Below are positions 24,666 to 33,411 of a stretch of DNA of 64,000 nt, in pieces; position 1 is the first letter of the stretch, and every line of letters starts with the position of its first letter. The notes under the pieces are model-generated. The model was not told the DNA's origin, made no database searches, and worked only from the letters and a program-made list of their open reading frames with translations. The position numbers and the translations under genes are program-made. This stretch comes from Anaerolineales bacterium UBA5797 (lineage in GTDB: Bacteria; Chloroflexota; Anaerolineae; Anaerolineales; Villigracilaceae), in assembly GCA_002418205.1 (NCBI GenBank), contig DIDP01000087.1, positions 1-64,000 on the forward strand, written 5' to 3'.

Positions 24666-25700
24666 ATGACATTGGGACAAATCGCATTCCTTGGATCGGG
24701 CGAAACATCGCTGGCAGGCGGGCGGATCTTCGAAGCCCTGGCAAAAAAAATAGACGGACCTCTCCGCATTGCACTTATGGAAACCCCCGCAGGCTTTGAG
24801 TTAAATTCTGCGCAGGTCGTTGGTCGCGTTGGCGAGTTCATGCAGACCCGTCTGCAGAACTACAAGCCGGTCGTGGATGTGATCCCCGCCCGCAAGAAGA
24901 ATTCTGATTTCAGCCCAGATGATCCTGAGATCATCAAGCCGCTTTTGTATGCGAACATGATCTTTATGGGACCGGGCAGCCCGACCTATGCCATCCGTCA
25001 CCTGCAGGATACTCTGGCATGGAATGTGATCCGGGCGCGGCATCGCCTCGGCGCGACGCTCGTGTTTGCCTCCGCTGCGACGATCTCCATCGGCGCCCAC
25101 GCCCTTCCCGTTTACGAGATCTACAAGGTCGGGCAGGACGTGCATGTGGTGGATGGGTTGAATCTATTCGCCGACTTTGGTGTACACCTTTCCTTCATCC
25201 CGCACTGGAATAACGCTGAAGGCGGCGTGGATTTGGATACCAGCCGATGCTTCGTCGGCATGGACCGCTTTGCGGAGTGGTGCAGCCTTGTCCCGGTGGA
25301 AAATGTCACCCTGGGGTTGGACGAACATACCGGCATCATCATGGATTTCGAAAGCGGCATGTGTGAGATCAGCGGCGTGAGTTCTGTCTCACTGGTGAGC
25401 GACTGTGATCCGGTCATGCATCCGGCGGGGACGAAGTTCCCGCTCCGCGAAGTCGGCGATATCAAAATACCCGATCCAATCGATAAGGATATCCCCCAGC
25501 GCGTCTGGGATATGGTGGTGAATGCGCCTCCTTTGGAAGGTGACAGGCCCTCCGCTGAAGTGGTGGAACTGGCTGAAAAGAGGCAGCAGGCGCGCGCCGA
25601 TAAGAATTGGGCGGAATCCGATAAATTGCGCGATGAGATCGCCGCATTGGGGTGGACCGTCCAGGACGGCAAGGACGGTTATAAGCTGGTCAAGGATTGA
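24666..25700 (+). CDS. S51/type-1 glutamine amidotransferase-like protein fused to a CysRS C-terminal-like domain
   Basis: A 344-residue two-part protein. Residues 1-270 resemble peptidase S51/cyanophycinase-like folds (IAFLGSGETS; MGPGSPTYAIRHL in place of GGN; ASAATISIGA in place of the SSAGA nucleophile elbow). The last 45 residues (QQARADKNWAESDKLRDEIAALGWTVQDGKDGYKL) closely resemble the C-terminal domain of cysteinyl-tRNA synthetase, which contacts the tRNA anticodon stem. There is no synthetase catalytic core, so charging is not expected. The start is one base after the selenoprotein stop, suggesting co-expression. The function is unknown. Confidence 0.8.
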   Translation: MTLGQIAFLGSGETSLAGGRIFEALAKKIDGPLRIALMETPAGFELNSAQVVGRVGEFMQTRLQNYKPVVDVIPARKKNSDFSPDDPEIIKPLLYANMIFMGPGSPTYAIRHLQDTLAWNVIRARHRLGATLVFASAATISIGAHALPVYEIYKVGQDVHVVDGLNLFADFGVHLSFIPHWNNAEGGVDLDTSRCFVGMDRFAEWCSLVPVENVTLGLDEHTGIIMDFESGMCEISGVSSVSLVSDCDPVMHPAGTKFPLREVGDIKIPDPIDKDIPQRVWDMVVNAPPLEGDRPSAEVVELAEKRQQARADKNWAESDKLRDEIAALGWTVQDGKDGYKLVKD

Positions 25701-25720
25701 TTGCATTCATGTAAATATTG

Positions 25721-25756
25721 GACCGCGGACAGATCGTATTTTGTCTGCGGTCTTTT
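25721..25756 (+). terminator. Rho-independent terminator after the S51/CysRS-like gene
   Basis: GACCGCGGACA (25721-25731) pairs with TGTCTGCGGTC (25742-25752) with one G-U pair, followed by TTTTCATTT. It ends the operon that starts with the uracil-DNA glycosylase gene. Confidence 0.85.
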
Positions 25757-25832
25757 CATTTCTGACCACCGGCTTACGGCTTTCATCATCATCCATTTGC
25801 GTTAAAATAGAAGGCGAAAAGAGGAAAATGAC

Positions 25833-27128
25833 ATGCGCGCTGTAGACATCATCATCAAAAAACGTGACAAAGAGGAACTCACCCGCGAAGAGATCGAATA
25901 CTTTATCAAGGGTTTTGTATCGGGCGACGTGCCTGATTACCAGGCTTCGGCGTTCGCCATGGCGATCATGCTCAATGGAATGACGCCGCGCGAGACGACC
26001 GATCTGACGCTTGCGATGGCGCACTCCGGGCAGATGCTCGATCTGAGCGATGTGGTTGACCTGGCTGTGGATAAACACTCCTCCGGCGGCGTGGGTGACA
26101 AGACGAGTCTGGCAGTGCTGCCCATCGTTGCCGCGTGCGGCTTGCCGGTTGGCAAGATGTCCGGGCGCGGGCTTGGGTTCAGCGGCGGTACACTCGATAA
26201 GCTGGAATCCATTCCCGGTTATCGGGTAAATCTCACAACTGAAGAGTTCAAAAAGCAATTGAAGGACAAGGGGATCGTGCTGTCCGGTCAATCCCTCGAC
26301 CTGGCTCCGGCGGATGGCAAGCTTTACGCCCTGCGTGACGTCACCGGCACGGTTCCGTCCATTCCGCTGATCGCCTCCTCCATCATGTGTAAAAAACTTG
26401 CCGCGGGGGCGCAGGCGATTGTGCTGGATGTCAAAGTCGGATTAGGCGCGTTCATGGAAACCCTGGATACCGCCCGTACCCTGGCGAATCTGATGGTGGA
26501 TATCGGCGCACTGGCTGGACGCGAGGTCATTGCCCTGCTCTCGGACATGAACCAACCGCTCGGAAGCGCTGTCGGCAATGCGCTCGAGGTTGTGGAGGCA
26601 ATCGAAACGCTCAAAGGCGGCGGACCGGAGGATTTCCGCGGACATTGTCTGCACGTCAGCGCGCATATGCTTTTGTTGGGCAAGCGCGCCGGGGACCTGG
26701 CAGAGGGTCGTCTGATGGCGGAAAGAGCCATCGAAGATGGATCTGCGCTGGAGAAGTTCCGCCTGCTTGTGCAGGCACAGGGCGGTGATGTTTCATTTGT
26801 TGACGACGCATCCAAATTCCCGCCCGCGAAATTTGTCGAGGTGGTAAAGGCGCCTCGCAGCGGGAACCTCTCCCGGGTCCATGCCAGACGCGTGGGGGAG
26901 GCGGCAGTAACGCTGGGCGCGGGACGCGCGAAGAAGTCCGATCCTGTGGATCACGCGGTCGGTTTCGTCATCCATCACAAAGTTGGCGACAGGCTCCAGC
27001 AGGACGAACCGTTGTTCACCATCCACGCGAACGATGAAGCGAAACTTGCAGAGGCGCGCAAAGCGGTGCTTGCCGCGCACGAATTCAGTGATGAGCCGGT
27101 GGAGAAATTACCGTTATTCTATGAATGA
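25833..27128 (+). CDS. deoA: Thymidine/pyrimidine-nucleoside phosphorylase
   Basis: A 431-residue nucleoside phosphorylase that splits thymidine or other pyrimidine nucleosides with phosphate. It has the N-terminal RAVDIIIKKRD and the phosphate-binding glycine loop DKHSSGGVGDKTSLAVLPIVAACGLPVGKMSGRGLG in two segments, and the C-terminal barrel-sandwich domain (VGFVIHHKVGDRLQQDEPLFTIHAND). Whether it is DeoA or Pdp cannot be decided by eye. The start has a GAGG site. It is flanked by terminators and probably monocistronic; upp at 2.9 kb serves the same salvage pathway. Confidence 0.94.
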   Translation: MRAVDIIIKKRDKEELTREEIEYFIKGFVSGDVPDYQASAFAMAIMLNGMTPRETTDLTLAMAHSGQMLDLSDVVDLAVDKHSSGGVGDKTSLAVLPIVAACGLPVGKMSGRGLGFSGGTLDKLESIPGYRVNLTTEEFKKQLKDKGIVLSGQSLDLAPADGKLYALRDVTGTVPSIPLIASSIMCKKLAAGAQAIVLDVKVGLGAFMETLDTARTLANLMVDIGALAGREVIALLSDMNQPLGSAVGNALEVVEAIETLKGGGPEDFRGHCLHVSAHMLLLGKRAGDLAEGRLMAERAIEDGSALEKFRLLVQAQGGDVSFVDDASKFPPAKFVEVVKAPRSGNLSRVHARRVGEAAVTLGAGRAKKSDPVDHAVGFVIHHKVGDRLQQDEPLFTIHANDEAKLAEARKAVLAAHEFSDEPVEKLPLFYE

Positions 27129-27158
27129 CACGCTCGTATTGTGGAATCTGCTCCAGAC

Positions 27159-27187
27159 TTGCGTTAATTTTAAGAATGGGGCATACT
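27159..27187 (+). promoter_or_regulatory. Promoter of the TPR protein gene
   Basis: TTGCGT (27159-27164) and CATACT (27182-27187) are 17 bp apart, giving a leader of about 40 nt that carries a TAGGAG ribosome-binding site before the ATG at 27232. Confidence 0.5.
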
Positions 27188-27231
27188 AGGTGTATAGACT
27201 GCATCCGCAGTGAATAGGAGCACACAGTTTC

Positions 27232-30210
27232 ATGGCGAAAGTATCCTTGCGGGCGTACAACCGCGAAATCGAAACAATGATAGACCGCGGCCAGCTGGAC
27301 GAGGCTGTGGCTCATTGCCAGCATATCCTGAAGACATTCCCGAAACATCTTGAAACCTATCGCCTGCTTGGCAAGGCATACCTTGAACTGAAGCGCCATA
27401 ACGACGCGATCGATATATTCTCGCGCACGCTCAACGCCGAGCCCAGTGATTTTGTCGCGCACGTGGGGATGAGCATCATCCGTGACGAGGCGGGCAAGCT
27501 GGACGATGCGATCTGGCACATGGAACGCGCCCACGAAACGCAACCGTCCAATGCGGCGGTGCAAAGCGAACTGCAAAGGTTGTACGGTCGCCGCGATGGC
27601 GTCCAACCACCCCGCATCCGTATGACGCGCGGCGCGCTGGCGCACATGTACGTGCAGGGCGAGTTATATCCGCAGGCGATCTCCGAGATCAAGGGTGTGT
27701 TGCAGGAGGACCCTGCTCGCAGTGATATGCAGGCATTGCTTGCAATGGCTTATTATCGCAGTGGCCAGAAGAATGCGGCGGCGGACGCGGCTTCCTCCTT
27801 GTTGAAGAGGTTCCCATATTGCTTCGATGCCAACCGCGTGCTGGTCGAGATCCTTGGCGCCGAACACCCCGAAGGCGCGCAGATGTATCGCCGGCGCGTT
27901 GTGGAACTCGATCCCTACGCGGCCCAGGTGAGCGGGACTGTGTTCCAGTCGATGGATGTCAATGATGCCGCGGTGATGCTCGAACGCCTGGACTGGAATG
28001 GACAGCCAACCAGGATGGAACAGGATTGGGGAACCACACAGGCGATTGCACTGGACAGCGGCAAGACTCGCGAGGAACAACCGAAATGGTTGAAATCCGG
28101 AGGAAGCGAGGAGGCGCCTCCTCCCGCCCCGAAACCTGTTCCCGCTTTCACAGATTCCACGCCAACCCAGCCGCCTGCCGCACCCGCCAGACCCGAAGAG
28201 GATATCCCTGAATTTTTACGCGATGCGGGTTGGGTCCCTTCGAGCGGCGAGTTCGATGAGAGCAAAGTGACAATTGCCGGGGAGGCAGAAACTCCATCCG
28301 CCGCGCAGCCGATCGAAAAAGGGGAGATGCCCGAATGGCTCAAAGCCATGGCGCCCCCCGAAGAGACCGAGCCAGCCGCGGAGGAAGAACTGCCCGATTG
28401 GATCGACAAGATCGGCACCGATGAACTTCGTGTTCCATCCGCGGAGTCCACTTCTGAAGAGACGGATTGGCTGAGGCAACTGGGAGAGACAGAACCGGAG
28501 AAGACATCAGAAGGTGAGCCTGACTGGCTGAAGGAATTTGGTCAACAGGAGGAAGGACTCACCGCGCCCTCCGAGGAACAGCCGGATTGGCTCAAAGACT
28601 TTGGCGAAGAGTCCGCACCCGAACCTGCCTCGACACCGGAGCCCGATTGGATGGCTCAATTGGAGGAACGCGAAGAGACTCCTGTTGAATCTGCACAACC
28701 ATCCGGCGAAATTGATTTTCTGGAAGAATTCAAGAGCGAGCCTGAACCAATGCCCGCCTCCGAAATCCCGGCAACCTCCAAAGTGGATACGGGTGAGCTT
28801 GGCGCAAGCGAGAAGGAACAGGATGATGCCTTTGCATGGCTCGAAAGCCTGGCGGCGAAACAGGGCGCCAGCGAAGGCTTGTTGACCAAGCCCGAGGAAC
28901 GTCGCGAAGAGGAACCTGAATGGATCAAACAAGCCAAGAGTTTGACGCAGCCTACTGCTCCCGCGGCGGAAGTTCCCGTTTCACCGTCGCCTGCCGCGCC
29001 TCCTCCTCCTCCTGCAAAAGTTGAAGACCTTGGCAGGAGCGAACAGGAACGTGATGATTCCTTTGCGTGGCTGGAAAGCCTTGCCGCAAAACAGGGCGCG
29101 ACCGAAGGTCTCCTGACCAGGCCTGAGGAGCGTTCGGAAAAGGAACCTGATTGGGTGCAGCAAGCCAAGAGCGGAGTCGCATCCCAGCCGCCTGTTGCAG
29201 AGGAGCCGGCCGCGGAAGAACCGATCCTGGAACAACCTGAACCCGAGAAGTTATCCACCGTGGAAGAGACGGAAGCATGGCTGCGCAAGTTGGACGAAGA
29301 GGAAGCGGAAACGCGCGAATCCGCACCGGCGGATGATACCGCTTTGTGGATCAAGGCATTGGATGCGCAGGAGGAATCGGTTGCTGAACCCGCCCAGGAA
29401 TCACAGGATGAAGGACTGCCTGCATGGATCCAGGATATCGAGGAAGAGCAGGCTCCTGAAACGGAACCAGCCGTCCCTGAGTCCGAGGCGGAGCCAGCAT
29501 CCGAATGGATGAGCGCGATCGAAGAGCCTGTCTCTCCAACGCCTGAACCTGTCCAGGAAGAGTCGACACCTGATGTTGAAGAGTTGCCGGAATGGTTAAG
29601 CGATCTGGAAAAGGAGAAAGAACAGGCGGTCGCTTCCTCTGCGGACGATCTGCCTCCCTGGCTGCGGGATGAGACCGGTGAGCTGGTCGCCGAGCCGCCG
29701 AAGATCGAGCCGACGCGTAGATCGGATTGGAAGCCGGTCGAGGAGAAAGAGGAGAAACCTGTTGAGGCGCCTCTCTCCACGCCTGAGCCTGAATCCGTTG
29801 AACAACCTGAGCCTGAGCCGACGCCTGCTCCTCCGCCGGCACCGAAGGCGAAGAAGCCTGCGGCTCCCAGGCCGAAGAAGGAAGTGAAACCGGCAACCCC
29901 ATCCGGGCCGTATCAGGAGCCGGTGACGATTAGAGGTACTGGAATGCTGACCATGCCCGTTGACCCGATCCTTGCATCGGCGCGTAACGAACTTTCGCGA
30001 AGCAACATCCCCGGCGCGCTGGACGCGTATGGGAAACTCATCAAGAAGGGTCGCTTCCTCGATGAAGTGATCTATGATCTGCGTGAAGCGTTGTATCGCT
30101 ATCCCGTGGAGGTAAGCATCTGGCAGTCGCTCGGTGACGCGTACATGCGTGCCAACCGCCTGCAGGACGCGCTGGACGCCTACACCAAGGCAGAAGAGTT
30201 ACTTCGTTAA
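27232..30210 (+). CDS. Large TPR protein with an acidic linker of about 19 tryptophan motifs
   Basis: A 992-residue protein without signal peptide or membrane helix. Residues 1-235 are TPR repeats (QLDEAVAHCQHILKTFP; NDAIDIFSRTLNAEP), residues about 260-900 a very acidic, proline-rich linker, and the last 85 residues another TPR unit. The linker repeats a short motif of the form P-E/D-W-L/I-x-x-L/F (PEWLKAM, PDWIDKI, TDWLRQL, PDWLKEF, PDWLKDF, PEWLSDL and others), about 19 copies, and contains a near-duplicate of some 48 residues (28798-28945 and 29029-29172, both with FAWLESLAAKQGA). Such motifs could be docking sites. The function is unknown; a scaffold role is inferred. Confidence 0.85.
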   Translation: MAKVSLRAYNREIETMIDRGQLDEAVAHCQHILKTFPKHLETYRLLGKAYLELKRHNDAIDIFSRTLNAEPSDFVAHVGMSIIRDEAGKLDDAIWHMERAHETQPSNAAVQSELQRLYGRRDGVQPPRIRMTRGALAHMYVQGELYPQAISEIKGVLQEDPARSDMQALLAMAYYRSGQKNAAADAASSLLKRFPYCFDANRVLVEILGAEHPEGAQMYRRRVVELDPYAAQVSGTVFQSMDVNDAAVMLERLDWNGQPTRMEQDWGTTQAIALDSGKTREEQPKWLKSGGSEEAPPPAPKPVPAFTDSTPTQPPAAPARPEEDIPEFLRDAGWVPSSGEFDESKVTIAGEAETPSAAQPIEKGEMPEWLKAMAPPEETEPAAEEELPDWIDKIGTDELRVPSAESTSEETDWLRQLGETEPEKTSEGEPDWLKEFGQQEEGLTAPSEEQPDWLKDFGEESAPEPASTPEPDWMAQLEEREETPVESAQPSGEIDFLEEFKSEPEPMPASEIPATSKVDTGELGASEKEQDDAFAWLESLAAKQGASEGLLTKPEERREEEPEWIKQAKSLTQPTAPAAEVPVSPSPAAPPPPPAKVEDLGRSEQERDDSFAWLESLAAKQGATEGLLTRPEERSEKEPDWVQQAKSGVASQPPVAEEPAAEEPILEQPEPEKLSTVEETEAWLRKLDEEEAETRESAPADDTALWIKALDAQEESVAEPAQESQDEGLPAWIQDIEEEQAPETEPAVPESEAEPASEWMSAIEEPVSPTPEPVQEESTPDVEELPEWLSDLEKEKEQAVASSADDLPPWLRDETGELVAEPPKIEPTRRSDWKPVEEKEEKPVEAPLSTPEPESVEQPEPEPTPAPPPAPKAKKPAAPRPKKEVKPATPSGPYQEPVTIRGTGMLTMPVDPILASARNELSRSNIPGALDAYGKLIKKGRFLDEVIYDLREALYRYPVEVSIWQSLGDAYMRANRLQDALDAYTKAEELLR

Positions 30211-30303
30211 TCAGACCTGACGGGCGCTGCGCCGAGTTTATCGAAGCGATTCTACAAGACGCAGATCGTCATGATCCAGGTTAGTGGAATGGTTTCGTTG
30301 CGG

Positions 30304-30318
30304 GAACCTGACAGGTTC
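30304..30318. repeat. Perfect palindrome GAACCTG-A-CAGGTTC before ndk
   Basis: A 7-bp perfect inverted repeat with a one-base centre, 27 bp upstream of the ndk start. It could be an operator, but no regulator is linked to it and the spacing does not match the known GAAC-N4-GTTC LexA box. Confidence 0.35.
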
Positions 30319-30344
30319 GAATCTTAAATCTCTGGAGGAAATCT

Positions 30345-30797
30345 GTGGAAAGATCGCTCGTATTAGTGAAACCCGATGGCGTACAACGCGCATTGGTCGG
30401 GGAGGTGATATCCCGTCTGGAACGGCGTGGTCTGCGTCTCGTCGGTGCGAAGTTCATGCAGGTGAGCCGCGAACTGGCTGAAACACATTACGCCATTCAC
30501 AAGGGCAAACCGTTCTATGATGGCTTGATCGAATACATCATCTCTGCGCCGGTGATGGCAATGGTCTGGGAGGGACCCAACGCGGTCGCCGCCATCCGCC
30601 AGACGATGGGCTCGACGCGTCCGACCGAAGCCGCGCCTGGTTCACTGCGCCATGACTTTGCCCTCGAAGTGGGGCGGAACCTCACGCACGCCTCCGATAC
30701 CGTGGAGAACGGCGAAAAGGAAGTCGCACTTTGGTTCAAGAAGGAAGAACTCGTGGATTGGAAGCGTGAAGTGGATCGTTGGGTGTTCGAGAAGTAA
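30345..30797 (+). CDS. ndk: Nucleoside diphosphate kinase
   Basis: Transfers the terminal phosphate between nucleoside tri- and diphosphates through a phosphohistidine. The 150-residue protein has the family start ERSLVLVKPDGVQR and the active-site histidine in NLTHASD. The start is GTG at 30345, eight bases after a TGGAGGA site; there is no in-frame ATG close by. It has a leader of its own and is followed by a terminator, so it is probably monocistronic. Confidence 0.95.
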   Translation: MERSLVLVKPDGVQRALVGEVISRLERRGLRLVGAKFMQVSRELAETHYAIHKGKPFYDGLIEYIISAPVMAMVWEGPNAVAAIRQTMGSTRPTEAAPGSLRHDFALEVGRNLTHASDTVENGEKEVALWFKKEELVDWKREVDRWVFEK

Positions 30798-30817
30798 AAA
30801 TTGTAAGCGGAATTTGG

Positions 30818-30848
30818 AACGTCCTGCAGAGATGCGGGACGTTTTATT
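30818..30848 (+). terminator. Rho-independent terminator after ndk
   Basis: AACGTCCTGC (30818-30827) pairs with GCGGGACGTT (30834-30843) with one G-U pair, followed by TTATTT. Confidence 0.85.
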
Positions 30849-31744
30849 TAAGTCGTTTTGTTCGCAGGGGATTTCCGCAATTGCACGATCAACGTCCCGG
30901 CTCCAGCCATGACCAGACCGATGAGCCCCTTGATCGTGATGGTCTCACCCAAAAACAGAACGGCAAGGGTCGGAATCCAGATCATCATCGTGCCGTTGAT
31001 GATACTGGATTCCAGAGCGGTGAGGGTCCGCAGGGTGTGGTTCCAGAGCGTGAACGCGAACGCGGTGTTGACCAGTGCCAGCCAGAGGATGATCCCCCAG
31101 CCTTGCAGCGTGATGACGGGCATCCCTTCTGTGGCGATCCCTGCAACGAGAAGGAGGATCGATCCCACGCCCATGCTGATGACAGTGATGACAAGCGGAT
31201 GGTGCTTCCCTGTGCGGTTGATGTCCCTGCCCAGGATCGAAGAGACCGCATTGGCAAGGATTCCCAGCAAGGCAACAGTCATCCCAATGAACTGACTTTG
31301 CGGGACCGCGACCGGATAGAAATAAACGAACGCGCCCGCAATTGCCAGCAAACTCCCGCTCCATTGCAGGATCGTCGGATTCTCGGATAACCAGACCACA
31401 CCCATCAGCGCCACGGTGACACTGCTGAAACTCCACAGCAGGTTGACGGTTACGGCGGGCAGATAGGCAAGCGCCACAAAGATCGCTCCCTGCGTGACGG
31501 CATAAAAGAGAATCCCAAGGACCGCAAATTTCCCCCAGGTCTTTAAGGACAATTGTTTGATCTCCCGTTTTGTTTCTCCAAACAACAGGACCATGGACAA
31601 ACAGATAAAAGCCAGAAAGTACCTCAGCCCTGCAAACGTGACCGGTGGTATGTCCCTCAGACCAAACTTGACAAATACCCAGGATGTTGCCCAAAGGAAT
31701 ACAACAAACAGGGCCTGAAACACTGCGATAAGATGTGGCTGCAT
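30848..31744 (-). CDS. EamA/DMT-family transporter
   Basis: A 298-residue integral membrane protein with ten predicted helices in two homologous EamA halves (residues about 8-140 and 150-285). It has the typical FLWATSWVFVKFGLRDIPPVTFAGLRYF start and the second-half IIWLALVNTAFAFTLWNHTLRTLTA-type segment. The drug/metabolite transporter superfamily exports amino acids, nucleosides or other small molecules; the substrate is not predictable. It is convergent with ndk and lies downstream of pyrH on the same strand. Confidence 0.9.
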   Translation of the reverse strand: MQPHLIAVFQALFVVFLWATSWVFVKFGLRDIPPVTFAGLRYFLAFICLSMVLLFGETKREIKQLSLKTWGKFAVLGILFYAVTQGAIFVALAYLPAVTVNLLWSFSSVTVALMGVVWLSENPTILQWSGSLLAIAGAFVYFYPVAVPQSQFIGMTVALLGILANAVSSILGRDINRTGKHHPLVITVISMGVGSILLLVAGIATEGMPVITLQGWGIILWLALVNTAFAFTLWNHTLRTLTALESSIINGTMMIWIPTLAVLFLGETITIKGLIGLVMAGAGTLIVQLRKSPANKTT

Positions 31745-31788
31745 GAATGGGTTGAAGTCTCCGGTGTGGTTTTCGCTCGCTTATGATG

Positions 31789-32526
31789 TCATTCTTCCGT
31801 CAAAATGTCCCCATTGTGGTTGATCAGTGTCCCCACATCCTCCCCCTGGCAGATCTGGCACATGGTGCCCGGCGCATCGAAGTTGAACACGTGGATGGGA
31901 AGTCTGTGGTCGCGGGCAAGCAAGACCGCCGATTGATCGAGCGCCCGCAGATTTTTCTGGATGACCGTATCGTAATTGATCCGCCTGTACCTGCGCGCGG
32001 AAGGGTCGCGCTTTGGGTCGGACGTATAGATGCCGTCGATCCCATTTTTTGCCGCCAGGAGCGCCTCAGCCCGCAGTTCCAACGCCCGCTGGACAGCCGG
32101 GTAATCTGTTGTGACGTACGGGTTGCCCGTCCCTGCGGCGAGGATCACGATATGGCCATGTTCCAGGTGGCGGATGGCTCGCAGACGGATGAAAGGCTCG
32201 GCAACGGTATCCATCGGAATGGCGGTCATGACCCGCACATCCACGTTTCCATGAGAACGGAGCACGCCTCGCAACATCAGGCTGTTGGTCACGGTTGCGA
32301 TCATCCCGATGTTGTCGGCTTCCGCCCGCTCGATACCCCATTCCTCGCCCAGTTCGCCGCGGAAGATGTTTCCGCCGCCAACAACCACGCTCACCTGAAC
32401 CCCCAGGTTGTGCAGTTTCAACACTTCGTCCGCGATGTGGTTCAGCGCCTCCGGTGAAAACCCCCAGTCCTTGTTGCCTGCCATTGCGCCGCCACTGAGT
32501 TTTACCAGCACACGGCTATACCGCAT
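31789..32526 (-). CDS. pyrH: UMP kinase
   Basis: Phosphorylates UMP to UDP in pyrimidine biosynthesis. The 245-residue amino acid kinase fold protein has the family start RVLVKLSGGAMAG, the GGGNIFRG phosphate loop, and the TGNPYVTTD acceptor-site motif. The C-terminal part NHNGDILTEE is unusually short of known regulators. The ATG at 32526 has a GAGG site. frr or tsf, the usual neighbours of pyrH, are not adjacent. Confidence 0.95.
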   Translation of the reverse strand: MRYSRVLVKLSGGAMAGNKDWGFSPEALNHIADEVLKLHNLGVQVSVVVGGGNIFRGELGEEWGIERAEADNIGMIATVTNSLMLRGVLRSHGNVDVRVMTAIPMDTVAEPFIRLRAIRHLEHGHIVILAAGTGNPYVTTDYPAVQRALELRAEALLAAKNGIDGIYTSDPKRDPSARRYRRINYDTVIQKNLRALDQSAVLLARDHRLPIHVFNFDAPGTMCQICQGEDVGTLINHNGDILTEE

Positions 32527-32626
32527 GAATGTCCTCGCAATCCTTCAGGTATTTTTAACACTTCAAAGGTGTCCGTTTCATCAAGTTTGGGCAGGGCATG
32601 TGCGCGCGTTTCCCGGGAGATCAACT

Positions 32627-33022
32627 TCAACTTTGCAATCTCTCCCAGAAAATGGCAACGCCTCCCACAATACTGCCTTCCTGAGCGATCAGGGGCAGGG
32701 CGGTCACCTCGATCTCGCGCAAGCCTCCTTCCATATCGATGATCCAGAATATTTTGTGTGCAGGGCGGCGATGCTGGATGGCAACGACAAGGGGCAGGTC
32801 TTCCGGAGGAAGCGACTCTCCGTTCTGATCGACCGGGTGAAACTTTGTCGCCCACTCGCTGGCGGGCATCATGCCGGTTTCCTTGTAGCTGGTCCCGAGA
32901 ATTTGCCCGGCAGGCTCGTTGTAGAAGATCAGGTCGCCGTCCGGATTCACAATGAAAATTGGCGTTGCCAGATTTTCGGCAAGCTGCCTTGACAGAACGA
33001 CCTCAATTTCCTTTGGGAACAT
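32627..33022 (-). CDS. Stand-alone PAS-domain protein
   Basis: A 131-residue protein that is a single PAS domain (LATPIFIVNPDGDLIFYNEPAGQILG, then REIEVTALPLIAQEGSIVGGVAIFWE) with no output domain. The start has a GGAGGTG site. It may sense a small ligand or bind a partner protein. The sequence between its stop and pyrH reads sensibly in another frame for about 45 residues (FLGEIAKLKLISRE), so a late frameshift or a slightly longer protein is possible. Confidence 0.75.
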   Translation of the reverse strand: MFPKEIEVVLSRQLAENLATPIFIVNPDGDLIFYNEPAGQILGTSYKETGMMPASEWATKFHPVDQNGESLPPEDLPLVVAIQHRRPAHKIFWIIDMEGGLREIEVTALPLIAQEGSIVGGVAIFWERLQS

Positions 33023-33058
33023 GGGACACCTCCGGGTTCATCAGTCCACTTTAATGCC

Positions 33059-33403
33059 TTATTGTACTTTCAATAACACTTTTCCATCGCTCCATAATTC
33101 CTCGAGATCGTAATGCTCGCGCTGATCGGGCGAAAAGAGATGCACGACCACATCGCCATAATCCATGACCAGCCAGCCTTCCTGCGACTGGCCTTCGACA
33201 CGCCCCTTCTTCTTGTAATCCTTGCGGGTGGCCTCGAGCACGCCCTTGGCTAATGCGTCCAGCATGCGGTCGCTGGTGCCATTGCAGATCACGAAATAAT
33301 CAGTAAACGAGGCGACATCCTTGATGTCCAATAACAGAATGTCTTCACCCTTTTTGTCCTCCAGGGCTTCGACGATTTTATGTGCAAGATCGAGTGCGTT
33401 CAG
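33059..33403 (-). CDS. rsfS: Ribosomal silencing factor RsfS, probable CTG start
   Basis: RsfS binds ribosomal protein L14 and blocks subunit joining in slow growth. The frame contains the family core VASFTDYFVICNGTSDRM and the C-terminal EGWLVMDYGDVVVHLFSPDQREHYDLEELW. Family members start with a helix (LAHKIVEALEDKKGEDILLLDI), which here lies upstream of the first ATG/GTG/TTG codon but is in frame. The only start-like codon after the upstream in-frame stop is CTG at 33403, preceded by GAGGTG, so a CTG start giving 114 residues is proposed. A TTG start at 33331 would cut off this helix. It follows thpR by 8 bp. Confidence 0.85.
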   Translation of the reverse strand: MNALDLAHKIVEALEDKKGEDILLLDIKDVASFTDYFVICNGTSDRMLDALAKGVLEATRKDYKKKGRVEGQSQEGWLVMDYGDVVVHLFSPDQREHYDLEELWSDGKVLLKVQ

Positions 33404-33411
33404 TTTTCACC

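Noticed and set aside
30304..30318. LexA box before ndk
   Set aside because: GAAC and GTTC are seven bases apart; the known LexA box of this type has four. ndk is not an SOS gene.
32627..33022. PAS protein and pyrH as one signalling operon
   Set aside because: The genes are in the same direction but have unrelated functions and no overlapping starts; the gap contains only unclear sequence.
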